From positions 1-36,848 of the IMG/VR virus record IMGVR_UViG_3300031977_002769: a stretch of 36,848 bases of DNA, one strand, 5' to 3'. The position numbers and the translations under genes are program-made. Origin of the DNA: a virus. A model generated the notes under the pieces. The model had not been told where the DNA came from and did no database searches. It was given only the letters and a program-made list of their open reading frames with translations. The stretch's first letter is position 1. Every line of letters starts with the position of its first letter. Shown one piece after another: positions 1-10,400 of this stretch.

Positions 1-425
1 CCCTCTCCCGGTTCATCACTGGCGCAAGTCCCACCCGTGACGACATTGACCCAACCACCTTTACCATCTTTTGATTTGGACCCCTTAAACCATTTATGGA
101 GTGTTCCCTCACTGACACCTCCATTAGAACCCCCATTAGAGTTCCCATTCCCATTTTCATTCCCATTCGTTGTATTTCCATTTTTACTATCTTCATTAGA
201 GGTATCTTCATTATCTTTAGAAAGATATCCACCACGACCTACATGATATCCAATAGGAATTTTTTTACACTTTTTTTCGGTAAAGCAATAGTAATAACCT
301 ACTTTACAACTTTTAGCAGTTTCTTCATTCACTTTTTTTTCCTTCCCCCTACAATGAGCACGTTGAGAAAAACCTTTAGGGTTGTCACAATCAATAGATT
401 TTTTATACTTTTCTGACCAACCCAT
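1..425 (-). CDS. Modular Cys-containing phage protein, C-terminus cut by window edge
   Basis: An open frame starts with ATG at 425 and is still open at position 1, so at least 141 residues are present and the C-terminus is missing. Three modules are visible. Residues about 9-28 carry a GFSQRAHC motif. Residues about 40-70 have spaced cysteines ending in a GYHVGRGGYL motif. Residues about 108-141 carry LHKWFKGSKSKDG and GWVNVVTGGTCASDEPGE, which resembles the DUF6321-type domain of cyanophage proteins (recalled, not searched). The last two modules are joined by an Asn/Gly/Asp linker at about 71-104. It follows the terminase small subunit by 11 bases, so it is probably co-transcribed with the late module. 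Its function is unknown; repeated CxxC-like spacing could mean metal binding, which is inference. No strong Shine-Dalgarno sequence is seen. Confidence 0.75.
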   Translation of the reverse strand, partial: MGWSEKYKKSIDCDNPKGFSQRAHCRGKEKKVNEETAKSCKVGYYYCFTEKKCKKIPIGYHVGRGGYLSKDNEDTSNEDSKNGNTTNGNENGNGNSNGGSNGGVSEGTLHKWFKGSKSKDGKGGWVNVVTGGTCASDEPGE

Positions 426-436
426 GAGAAATAAAA

Positions 437-898
437 CTACTTCTTCTTATTATTTAGATCTTTATCTTCTTTTTGATTTTTTAACAATTTAGATAACTCT
501 GCAGTAGAACCTACAAATAGAGCATTAGTTACATTAGTAGGACCTTTTTCATCTGAACTTTCAACATCTTTTAGTTTTTTCTGCAATTCCATTAATTTAT
601 CGGTCGCATCTGAAACATTTTTAATCAACTGTCCAGCAACTTCATATGCTCTAGGAGTTTCAGTTTCTTGTGCTAAATCAAGAATTCCATCAATTGCTTG
701 TTGTCCTTTTTCAATTATAGAATACAATTTTGACCTAGTGTACTCATAATCTTTTTTGATATCATTGATATTATCATCAATTACCTTTTCTTTTTTTGCT
801 ATATCTGGTTTTTTAGTGTCTTGAATAATTTCAACATCAACACTAGAAGTCTCTATATTGAAAAAATCATTCAAACCATCATATGTGTTATTAGACAT
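437..898 (-). CDS. 16: Terminase small subunit, gp16-like
   Basis: This 153-residue protein (T4 gp16 is 164) should recognise DNA and stimulate the large terminase during headful packaging. The assignment rests on its position directly after gp13, gp14 and gp15, its size, and a central helical, charged stretch (residues about 45-110, heptad-like, including GQQAIDGILDLAQETETPRAYE) typical of gp16 of marine T4-like phages. The N-terminus is acidic (DGLNDFFNIE) and the C-terminus ends in a basic KDLNNKKK tail. The start is 5 bases after the gp15 stop, implying one transcript. The large subunit (gp17) would be expected beyond the left edge. The assignment is strong by synteny; no catalytic residues are expected. 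Confidence 0.85.
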   Translation of the reverse strand: MSNNTYDGLNDFFNIETSSVDVEIIQDTKKPDIAKKEKVIDDNINDIKKDYEYTRSKLYSIIEKGQQAIDGILDLAQETETPRAYEVAGQLIKNVSDATDKLMELQKKLKDVESSDEKGPTNVTNALFVGSTAELSKLLKNQKEDKDLNNKKK

Positions 899-903
899 AA
901 TTT

Positions 904-1908
904 TTAAATATAACTATCATCAAATCCGAAATTGTCTCCAACTTCTATTAGTAAATTATCTGCACTAGATATTTCCTTAACTGCAGATCCTAAAACATGA
1001 ACAGAAATAGGAGTACCATATTTACCACGTTCTACAGTTAGATTATTTCCATCTTTAGATTTTACATATAATGTTTCAGTATTAATTGTAATATATGAAT
1101 TTTCACTTATTGAAGAGGCATCATCAACCGACAACACACTATCATCAATTTTAAAATCTTCGGAAATTTTTGTAGAAATTATATTGTCATAATCTTTGGT
1201 TGCTTTTGGTTCAACAATATATTGAACATCTCTACTAGGTCTTTTAGTTGCCTCACCAGCAACATATCCAATACTAACCTTTTTAATAATTTCTTTGGAT
1301 ACATCTGCAGCAACAGGTCCAAACAAATATGTTTTAGCAGTAAATCTTAAAGTATAAATCAATGCTCTTCTAGTGCTAAAATCACCTTCATAATCATCAG
1401 ACATTGATATACTGTTCAAAATCATAGGCACATCTCTTTTTTCTCCAATACTTTCAACCATGTCTATAGATAAATTAAAGGATGGTTGAAAATATGGTAA
1501 TATTTGCTCTATGATTTGAAGCATATCATCATTATGTTTTGTCATTATCGAAAGTTCAAAATCAAGATCATATGGAACTGGCATATATGCCTTCTTGAAC
1601 TGAGTTTTATCGGTCTTACTCTGACCCACAAACTGTTGAGTTACTGTAGTTTTTCTCCTTGGATCATAATTAATTCCAACAACCTCAAACGACATTCTTG
1701 GTAATGTAATAGTAAAAGGTCTATTTAAATCTGCAGACTGCTCAAGTCTTGCTAGAAATTTTTGAGTGGGACCATATGCTATAGGTACTGTTATCTCCGA
1801 AGTAACTTCACCGGAACTATTGAGTCTCCTAATCTCCATCCCATTAAAAAGAGTACCGAATGCAATTACGGTTTTTCTAATTATTTCGTGATAAAAATAT
1901 TCAAACAT
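904..1908 (-). CDS. 15: Tail completion / sheath stabiliser protein, gp15-like
   Basis: In T4, gp15 caps the top of the tail tube and sheath and joins the tail to the neck. This protein is 334 aa against 272 in T4. Its first 200 residues (start MFEYFYHEIIRKTVIAFG, then an IPVAYGP-like IAYGPTQKF segment and a PRMSFE segment) match the conserved gp15 layout of marine T4-like phages. The extra length is a C-terminal module at about residues 245-310 with a VDDASSISENSYITINTETL segment and an RGKYGT motif followed by H and G. Related modules occur in three other structural proteins of this window. It sits between gp14 and gp16, as in T4. A late-promoter-like box lies 24 bases upstream of its ATG. 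Confidence 0.85.
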   Translation of the reverse strand: MFEYFYHEIIRKTVIAFGTLFNGMEIRRLNSSGEVTSEITVPIAYGPTQKFLARLEQSADLNRPFTITLPRMSFEVVGINYDPRRKTTVTQQFVGQSKTDKTQFKKAYMPVPYDLDFELSIMTKHNDDMLQIIEQILPYFQPSFNLSIDMVESIGEKRDVPMILNSISMSDDYEGDFSTRRALIYTLRFTAKTYLFGPVAADVSKEIIKKVSIGYVAGEATKRPSRDVQYIVEPKATKDYDNIISTKISEDFKIDDSVLSVDDASSISENSYITINTETLYVKSKDGNNLTVERGKYGTPISVHVLGSAVKEISSADNLLIEVGDNFGFDDSYI

Positions 1909-1931
1909 TAAACTGCACTCTTTTTATATAC

Positions 1932-1939
1932 TATTTATT
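1932..1939 (-). promoter_or_regulatory. T4-type late promoter upstream of gp15
   Basis: On the minus strand this reads AATAAATA, matching the NATAAATA late motif described for T4-like cyanophages (T4 itself uses TATAAATA). It lies just after the gp14 stop and 24 bases before the gp15 ATG, leaving a short leader. TATATAAA follows closely and is AT-rich. It would be read by host polymerase carrying phage gp55/gp33; neither gene is in this window. Confidence 0.5.
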
Positions 1940-3322
1940 CTATGGTGTACCAAATGGATTAGTTTGGGTAAAGTCTAATATAGAATCTGCTCCAGTCTCA
2001 ATATCATCATTACTTGCGAAAGTATCCTTAGTATTGAATTCTTCTTGAGTTCTAATCTCATAAACAGCACTAGATCCTTGCCCAACTACACGTTCACCGT
2101 TAACAAAGTCACCATTTAGATTCTTCAGTATCAATTCATTAGTGACTGCATTCCAAGAATTGACTCTTGCTGTGGTACTTGAAATAGAACCAACTACAAC
2201 TTCATTAACTGTAAATGTTCCACCAAGTCCTACTGCAGGACTAGAGAATGTAATAGTTGGGACTTCAGTATACCCAACACCAGCATTTCTTATAAAGATT
2301 GCGGTTACAATTCCAGCAGAGGAAATTGACGCATATGCACTTGCACTTGTAGATGCTATTCCAACAAAAGTGACCGTTGGTGAAGTAGTATAACCACTTC
2401 CTCCACTTGTTATAGTTACTATACCAATAGATCCATCTCCTATCGATGCAGTTGCCTCTGCACCAACTCCACCTCCACCATAAAACTGAACACTTGGTGC
2501 TAAAGTATAACCAAATCCAGGATTAGTAATTTCAACTCCTTGAACCCTATATCCTGTTCCTAATGGATCACACTCATCCACAATACCAGTAATTAATGTT
2601 GCAATTCCAACTGCAGTTCCTGAAGATTCAGGAGAACTTGAAATTCCAACTCTAGGTGCAGTAGTATAACCATGACCACGATTTGTCAGGGTAATAGCAT
2701 TAACAGCACCATTTCTAATTGTGGTTACTGCTGTAGCAGTTGATCCTACCCCAACTACAGTGAAACTCTTAAGACTTCCTTCATCAATAGAATTATCATC
2801 AATTTCATTGACTCCAGTATTCATGAGTTCACTTCCATATCTAAAGAGTTCACACTTCAATTCATAAACATAATTTTTCTGTAGTTGATAAAATGGAGAT
2901 TCATGCTCAACATATTTAATTTCAAAAATTCTATCACCAAGAGGAAAATATATTATATCTCCTTCTTTTGGTCTAGTATTTAATTTAATATCAGGTAGTC
3001 CTTCTGACAAAGGAGTTATATAAGTTTCAAAACGTTCTTTAGATATTACTAAAGTTAAGTCGTCAACATCTTGAATCCCAAACTTAGATAGTAAAGTTCC
3101 TTGACCACCATACCCATCATAAGTAGAAACATATGCTTCAATAGGATATGCATTATTTAATTGAGTATTAACATACTCTCTAATTACAGTATTGGTAGTA
3201 ATATAACTTCTTGGAACATAATATACTTCAATTCCATACATTCTCAACTGTTCGTTGATCAAATCCTGAACTAAACTTTGCTCAGTTTTACTGCCATTGA
3301 GAAAAAAGGGATTTAATGTCAT
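1940..3322 (-). CDS. 14: Neck protein gp14 with Gly-Tyr repeat insertion
   Basis: gp14 with gp13 forms the neck that closes the filled head and receives the tail. Residues 1-185 carry the recognisable gp14 start (NPFFLNGSKTEQSLVQDL, then YGIEVYYVPR). At 460 aa it is far longer than T4 gp14 (256). The excess is residues about 190-375, with four Gly-Tyr repeats centred on GHGY 216-219, GFGY 269-272, GSGY 308-311 and GVGY 348-351. A conserved-looking tail resumes at about 376 and ends in FTQTNPFG. The order gp13, gp14, gp15 supports the call. The insertion probably forms beta-rich decoration on the neck (inference). Its stop overlaps the gp15 late-promoter region. Confidence 0.85.
   Translation of the reverse strand: MTLNPFFLNGSKTEQSLVQDLINEQLRMYGIEVYYVPRSYITTNTVIREYVNTQLNNAYPIEAYVSTYDGYGGQGTLLSKFGIQDVDDLTLVISKERFETYITPLSEGLPDIKLNTRPKEGDIIYFPLGDRIFEIKYVEHESPFYQLQKNYVYELKCELFRYGSELMNTGVNEIDDNSIDEGSLKSFTVVGVGSTATAVTTIRNGAVNAITLTNRGHGYTTAPRVGISSSPESSGTAVGIATLITGIVDECDPLGTGYRVQGVEITNPGFGYTLAPSVQFYGGGGVGAEATASIGDGSIGIVTITSGGSGYTTSPTVTFVGIASTSASAYASISSAGIVTAIFIRNAGVGYTEVPTITFSSPAVGLGGTFTVNEVVVGSISSTTARVNSWNAVTNELILKNLNGDFVNGERVVGQGSSAVYEIRTQEEFNTKDTFASNDDIETGADSILDFTQTNPFGTP
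2198..2740 (-). repeat. Four tandem Gly-Tyr repeats inside gp14
   Basis: Four imperfect protein repeats of roughly 40-53 residues share the pattern I-T-x-x-G-x-G-Y-T-x-x-P-x-V-x-F, often followed by a Gly/Ala-rich stretch. The same repeat type recurs in gp8 and in the three giant structural proteins of this window. Confidence 0.7.
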
Positions 3323-3324
3323 GA

Positions 3325-4173
3325 TTATCCAATCATATCTAATGGTGGTAGTTCATAATTATTACTCATTTTCTCCATTAATTGATCAATTTCTCTTTGA
3401 CCATCTTCATATATTTGTCTTCCATTAAACTCTACACCTCCAGGAAGTTTAACTCCAGAAAACTTAATCAAATTCTGACCCCATTGACGTTTTACTAAAG
3501 CAGTCAAATATTGCTTAAGAAAAGAGTCATTCCAAACTTGACTATAACTACTAGGATCCAATGCTCGATAGCAATCTATAATTAAATATTCACCAGCAGT
3601 AACAGATGACCAATCAATATCAAGATATAACCTATCTGAACGTTGATTAAATCTTATCTGTTTTTGCGTTGTTAATAAAAAATCTAAATCTTCAAGATAT
3701 GACTTTACCATCGAATAACTTAATAATTCTGTAGATCCCCAATAATACACATCATTTAAAAATAATTGATATTTAATACTAAACATTCCACTAGATAAAC
3801 TATTGGAACCTTCAAACTGATAAATTTTATTAACACCTATTATGTGATTTGGAACCTGTAAATAATTACTATTTTCGTAGTAATTAAAAGTAGTTGCTGT
3901 TGTTGCAATACCAATATTAGAAGATGCTGAAGTAGATGCTATTCCCACACCAGAAAGTCCTGATGCTCTACCCCTATCAATATCTTCCTGAGTTATTTCA
4001 TACTTTAAAAATGCTTGAGTCACTCCGTCAAAATGACGTTCTTGAAAATATTGAACGGCATCATCAACTAAGTCTTCTATTTGCTCATCTGCAACATTAA
4101 TTTCAAGTACAGGAGCACCTAATTTCCTTTTAGTGTAATCTATTAACTCCTGTCTTGTTGTTGGTTGAGCCAT
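3325..4173 (-). CDS. 13: Neck protein gp13
   Basis: This 282-aa protein (T4 gp13 is 309) should complete the head neck together with gp14. The N-terminus TTRQELIDYTKRKLGAPVLE followed by INVADEQIEDLVDDAVQYF is the hallmark start of gp13 in marine T4-like phages, as far as I recall. Later segments such as LDIDWSSVTAGEYLIIDCYR and KRQWGQNLIKF also fit. It begins 26 bases after the stop of the 76-aa gene and ends 2 bases before gp14, so the neck genes are one operon. A short Gly/Ser/Ala-rich stretch (residues about 72-95) interrupts the conserved part. No NATAAATA box lies immediately upstream. Confidence 0.85.
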   Translation of the reverse strand: MAQPTTRQELIDYTKRKLGAPVLEINVADEQIEDLVDDAVQYFQERHFDGVTQAFLKYEITQEDIDRGRASGLSGVGIASTSASSNIGIATTATTFNYYENSNYLQVPNHIIGVNKIYQFEGSNSLSSGMFSIKYQLFLNDVYYWGSTELLSYSMVKSYLEDLDFLLTTQKQIRFNQRSDRLYLDIDWSSVTAGEYLIIDCYRALDPSSYSQVWNDSFLKQYLTALVKRQWGQNLIKFSGVKLPGGVEFNGRQIYEDGQREIDQLMEKMSNNYELPPLDMIG

Positions 4174-4199
4174 TATACTAAATGCTAATCCCTACTATA

Positions 4200-4430
4200 T
4201 TATGTATGCTTGTCTTTGATTAAAGTCCAGATAAGATCCTTTATTTCAGATACATTAGTATTTAATGTGTCAATTTGATCTTGCATTTCTTTCATCTTAA
4301 GGTCTTTAGACTCTCTAGACTTTTTCTGTTTAATATAATTGTCATAATCTGTTGTGTTTTTATTTATTATGGCATTAGTACGGGTATCTCTATAGATACC
4401 CGGTTGCCCATCAACTGGTATTAAACTCAT
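4200..4430 (-). CDS. Small coiled-coil virion-associated protein
   Basis: This 76-residue protein starts SLIPVDGQPGIYRDTRTNAI, a pattern I recall from short conserved proteins next to neck genes in T4-like cyanophages. Residues about 37-76 form a heptad-rich helix (KMKEMQDQIDTLNTNVSEIK) likely to be a coiled coil. The gene starts one base after the stop of the 2,531-aa giant and precedes gp13 by 26 bases, so it is co-transcribed with virion genes. A structural or assembly role is inferred from position only. Confidence 0.75.
   Translation of the reverse strand: MSLIPVDGQPGIYRDTRTNAIINKNTTDYDNYIKQKKSRESKDLKMKEMQDQIDTLNTNVSEIKDLIWTLIKDKHT
4381..4402 (-). repeat. 9-bp inverted repeat inside the 76-aa gene
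   Basis: Arms CGGGTATCT and AGATACCCG flank a 4-base loop. The hairpin lies about 28 bases inside the coding sequence and encodes the IYRDT segment. It could fold in the mRNA and limit readthrough or translation, or be coincidental. Confidence 0.5.
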
Positions 4431-4431
4431 A

Positions 4432-7400
4432 TCATGCTAAAGCAATACTTCTAAGGTTTCTAATCAGTGGTGGATATGCTTGATTTGTTGTGGTTCCAAT
4501 AATTTTAATTTTAAAGTTCTTAAATTCACCTAATTCAGTTGCAGTAAATTCATAAGATATAAAGTCATCAAATTTTGGTTCATGCAATAGTCTATCTTGT
4601 TTGACTGTTAGTATATCTGGAGAACCATCACTAGATCTAACATCAATCGTAGACCCGTCGTTAGAGTCTATATTGGAGTATCCAGGGAATGGTACAAATG
4701 TATTGGAATTTTCACCAATAGAATAGAAAACTCTTATATCAGAATTTACGGATATATATCCATCCAAAATAACTTTAATTGATGTAGCAGAATTTTCTAA
4801 TCGTATTTCATTAGAAACATACATAAACTTATTTGGATCTTCATTAATACTGTTAACTCTTGGATCTGTGGAATAGTTTGATATAGGAGAGTTGATGATA
4901 TTATTAATTAATGTTATATTAGTCATTGAAAGATCAACAACTGGACTAATTCTAGTATCAGTGGTTTCCATATCTAAATTAACAGTTATTGATTTTTTAC
5001 CAGGAATATCACTTAAATATTGAGTTTCATTAGTTCTAGAAGCAATCAATCTAGGAGAATCGAAATAATTAATACTATTAGTTAATAATTCCTGATATCC
5101 TTTATCAACATAAGGAACTTCAGAACCGTTAATACTTTTACCAGTAACAGTTCTAATAGATGAATTTATATTAGTTCCTGCAGGAGAAATTTGTTTGATG
5201 TTTGGAATTGCAGCCTCATATACAATGTTATAATCAATAGAAGCAGAACCTCCAGATTTTTTAGATGAATTTAATCTAAGTTTTCTGAATAAAGAAGAAA
5301 CGGATCTATCTACTAAAGTACCAGATCTAGTATCTGAAATATCAATCTTAATATGATAATGATTTGGACCAATTGGATCTTCTAATAAAGTTTCATCAAC
5401 TATACTTAGATCATGATCTCTATTAATTCTACATAAACTTACACCTGCTAATTCATACTTTTCAACAGGAGTATCACTTCCATAGTTGTGGGCAATTGTT
5501 GATAGTTGCTCTCTAACCACACCAGTTAATGTTGTAGAAGTAGTTCCAGTATACTTAAGAATTTCATCTCCAATTCTAACAAAACCTGGGTTGTTAGCTG
5601 CTACATCTTCTCCTTCATATGTTGTAAAGTTAACATTAGATGAAATATTAATAGTTCCAGTATTTACAGGATCTCCAGGATAATTTGAAGTTAATTTAGT
5701 TGTTGGAACATCAGATCTAATGTTTTTAAGTGTAGCCTTACTACTTGTGTTTAATCCATGATTTCTATGGAAAACTTTAATTGTAAGTCCATCAGATTTA
5801 GTGATCAAATTGGAAGGAGACATCTCAGTTCCTTTTATAAAATCTGTACTAATTCCACTAGAATTGATAACCTTAATAGTTCTATTTGTTGCTAATTCAC
5901 CAGTGATGTTATCAAGTATAATTGAATTATTTCCAGTTGTTATACCAACACTGAGTTGCATTCCAGATCCAAAACTAGGACCATTTGTACCTGGTGTTAA
6001 TACTTCACCTTTGAAATATCCAAAACCACCACTAGAAATTGTTGCTGCAACTGCAACATTATTTGAAATTGTTATATCTGCGGTTGCATTCAATCCATCA
6101 CCACTTAAACTATTAAGTGTAACTCCACTAAAAGTTCCGTTAGTATATCCAGATCCAGGATTAGTAATAGTTAATTCTCCAGCAATACTTGAACCAAAAG
6201 CAACGATAATGCCGGATGCTTCATCGGAAGCATTTACTCCACTATTAACTGCTGTTAATCCAATCGACACTTCATCATTTGTAAATGTATTAGCAAATCC
6301 AACGATAACTCGTTGAGAGATAGTATTCAATGGATTATTAATAGTAACTTCTTTCGATTCAGAGAGGTTAGAATTAAATAGTTGAGTAAATCCGGATGAA
6401 ACAAATTCACATCTATACAGTTCAAATTTAAGATCCTCATATTGACTTGGTGTCCAAGTTGATGCATTTTGAGACTTGAATAAGGAACCAAGTAAACTTT
6501 GTGTAGTAACTAATGATTGATTTTTTTCTGAAGAAAGTGTAGATACGTCAAACTCTCCTAGTTGAGAAATCCAAACATTATATTCATTAGAATCTGATAA
6601 TATAACAATGGCATACTCTCTTAGACCCTCTAAGTAAACGGGGGATTCAAAAGTTACTGTAGTTGCAACAGTGCCATCTTCAGAAAGGTTAATATTCTCT
6701 GGAATTAATTCGACTTCTGAAAATGGAAGAATCTTTTGAGTTGGTAATCCGAGTTCCATAGTTCTTAACTGAATTCTAACTGGTAAAGATTCATCTTTAG
6801 TTCTAAAGAATAAATCAAGTTTAGAAACGAATACTCCACTTTCATCTGGAACTTCAAATGATTGAGCAAGAGGATCCACATACCTTCCAGTCGGGGTAGT
6901 ACTAACATTTGTAGTCACAGAAGTTGAACTAGTAGATGAACTATCAGTTAATTGTCTGGACTCACTAAAAGAGTCATTAGTATCGACTCTAGCATTTCTT
7001 AAAGATAATGTTGTTTCTTGAATAGTATTAGCAGTTCCAGAAGAATAGAAAGATTCTTCTGCTAAGGTAGTAATAACTCCAGGAATTTGTGAATTTACAT
7101 CACTACTTGTTAATTTAAAATTTGATATGCCAGTTTCAAATGAAGGAGTAGAACCGTTTCCACTAGGAACAAAAAATGATCCAATTATAGTTCCAACTCT
7201 ATCAGTAACCAATCTTTTACCAACTACACGAGCTTCTGCTTTTGAAGTTTCTCCTACTAATCTCATTCCATTTAAAATATTTCCTTTAAATTGAGGAGTA
7301 GACTCATCTGCTAACGAATAAGTATCAATATTTAATAATGTACTGGTAGTAGAATATAATTCTGGTATATTAATGGTTCTATTATATGGATTTTTAACAA

Positions 7401-10400
7401 AAGTATCTGTTGGATTGTTATATGGACCGTATTTATGATTCGATTGTGCTACTCTAAATGCAGTTTGAGTTACAACATCCTCTATAGTAACACCAAATCC
7501 ACTCCAAGTTAAATCAGTTCCAGCTTCTACGATAGTGGTAATTTTTTCTCCTACTTCAAAAGTTCCTGAGATCATTTCAATCTCAATCAACTTACTAATA
7601 CAAAATCTAGAAACATCAACACCATCAAAAAATGGGAATACTTGAGTGAAAGGTTTCATTCCCCTAGAGGTAAATTCAATATTTCTAGATCTCATGAACC
7701 GAACAATATTAGAACTTTTAATTGCATCACCAAGACTTTCGGTATCAATTTGTTCAGTTATAATTTGTTGTCTTCCACTTCTTCTCTGACTGGCAGTAAT
7801 ATCTGTGGTAGTTGTAGTCGTGGTTGCAGTATCCGTCGTTGTTGTTGCTTCTTCAATTCTAAAAGTATTAGGAACAGAAGTCCTATCAGCTCTACTCGGA
7901 TCAGATGCTTGGAATTCAGCTAGTGTGGCTTTTCTACGGGTTATATCTGTACTTGAGTTTGCAGATGTGCTGGTATCCACTCTTCTATTTAAATCTATAC
8001 CAGTAGTTTCCCAAGATCCCCAAACTACTCCAGTATCACCCAAACGTTCACCATCTGCATTAGTAGTAATTTCTGAATTTAATGCTTCTGCAACCCCCAG
8101 AAAAGAACCCTCCATTTCAACTGAATTAAGTTGCAATCTTTTAGTGTCAATCCACTGATCAGCAGTTGGATCTAACTTTATAGAACCAAAATAAGTTTTT
8201 ACTAAAAATGGGGTTACATTTTCAGTTCTAGTCGCAAATGGTTGATTTATCCAAGATACATCTGTGTAATCTAGAGAAATTACATCACCGCTTCTTTTTA
8301 TATTTGATCCAAAGATTGAAGAATACCTCTTATCTTTACTTACATCAATAGTATCACCAATTATAGTCTCGTTACCAACTTCCAATTCTACATTTGTAGT
8401 GTAATGAGAAGGTCTTAAAATTCCTCTAGTAGGATCTACAGAGTTTCTAACACCAATACTATTGTCCTGTCCAAGTCTAGTAGTGAAATTATCAACATAA
8501 AACCCAGATTTAAATCTATTAGTACCTGTCCCATCGTCAACAAATAAATTTTTAGTATCAGTTTCTAATAAAGATAAAGTACTATACTCCTCAAGATTTT
8601 TAATTCTATTCTCAAGTCTAAAGATATCTTTCATTTGATATCTCTTATGTTTTACAAACTCAACCTTAGCATCAGAAGAATTAAACAAATATGGTGGCAA
8701 ATGTACATTTGCAATATTCATTCCACCATCTACATTTGCTGGTGGTTGTGGATTATCTGAAGGAGTTCCATAATTAACTACAAAAGTTTTATCTTTAGTT
8801 AAAGATATCCTATCAATTCTTGGTAAGTAATAATCATACTTTAATGGAATTGATTCATCAGAAACCATAACTTTCGTTAAATCTGAAGATGAAGTACTAA
8901 TAGATCTACCATCAAATTCAAAGGGAGATCGGGAACCCTCAGAAACAGTGTAATCACTTACTCTAGGTCTAAAGTCAATTATATCAGTTAATCTTTTACC
9001 CTCAATTGATGGAATGTCTGATCCATAATCAAAACCATCATAAGAATTTACTGTTGTAAAATGACCAGTATCTGAGGAATCATAAAAATATCTAGAGAAT
9101 AAAACCTTTAATTTTCCTTTAGGTGCTTCCGCATCCTCTTTCCGTATAATTCTAGAATAATCATAAAAAGACAACTTTTGTCCACTATTAAACTTATAAG
9201 AATCAATAATATTATTACTTCCAATATCAATAGAATTAATTACTGCATTCACATTTGAAGTAGTGAAATCAACAATTTCATTTTCTTTAAATCTAGAATC
9301 ATCCTGATAAACAAATCCAATGCTAGAACCAGACTTTTGCTCTAAATAAATTGCTTTTGCATTACTAGTTCTTCCAATGATAGTTTCACCAATAATAAGA
9401 TCTTCGGAATTTTTATTAATTGTAGCAGATGGTATAACTGGATCTGAGGTATCTCTTGATTCAAACACACCATAAAGAATATGTCCATCTGGATAGTTTA
9501 AACATATTTCCTTATCCTGTACTCTAGTTCCATATGGATAATTTCCGAAAGAAAGTCCATCATCTTCATTTTGAGATGATGCGTTTGAAGATTTATTAAT
9601 TATAATGCTTTCTACAATTTTCTTTCTTTTTATTTTTGATTTTACTTTAGTTTGTTTTAAAGTTGCAGTTAGATATGCAACACCTTGAGCACCATTCGTG
9701 TTGGTAAATTTTACTTGAGTTAATCCTGCATTAGATTCAAAGTTATCTGCTGTTATATTTACTTGATTGCCATTAGTATCGATTAATATATATCTTTCTT
9801 CATCAAATGGCATAAATGTAGAATCTGTTGGAACATCTGCAGTGTTATATCCAGTATCACCATTACTGTCTATAATCATTATAAAATCTTTTCTAAAAAT
9901 AAATTCAGAATTTTCAAGATCTACAGATTTAACATTTTTATTAGGAACATCACTGAACAAAGCTTTATTTGATGATGTATTTCCACTAAACTTTTCTCTA
10001 GGAAGTTTTGCGGACAATACTTGTAAATCATTTACTGTAATATCCGAAGTTGGAAGATCACCATGGTTTACTCCAGCAACATTTGAAACAGCGTTAATTT
10101 CAATTGTTTTGTTTAAAACATCAACAGAAGTTACTTTTGCGTATGTTACGGAAGTAATTCCAGATTGAGTATATTGAACTAAATTTCCTGTGGTGACAAT
10201 TCCAGTAATTATAGATCCATTCACAGTTATCGTAGATACTCCAGCAGATTCTCCTGTTATTTCAGAATTTCCAATAAAAGAAGTTGGTATTTGCACTACA
10301 TTTGCTACATTCATAATACCACCAGATCCAACGGAAAAGGATTGTACATCGGAAAGAGAATAATTAGTGATGTCAGTTATAAACCTACCCTCATCATCCT

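Noticed and set aside
4361-4368. AATAAATA within the 76-aa gene as a late promoter for gp13
   Set aside because: It lies about 190 bases from the gp13 ATG inside coding sequence; such AT-rich octamers are expected by chance here.
5801-6316. Long plus-strand open frames inside the giant genes (for example 171 aa here, 133 aa at 9,767 and 125 aa at 16,526)
   Set aside because: They are antisense to clear structural genes, show low-complexity composition from reversed codons, and lack ribosome-binding sites and family features.
7800-7850. Repetitive GTT/GTA-rich DNA as a microsatellite or CRISPR-like array
   Set aside because: It encodes the Thr-rich linker of the 2,531-aa protein; there are no spacers.
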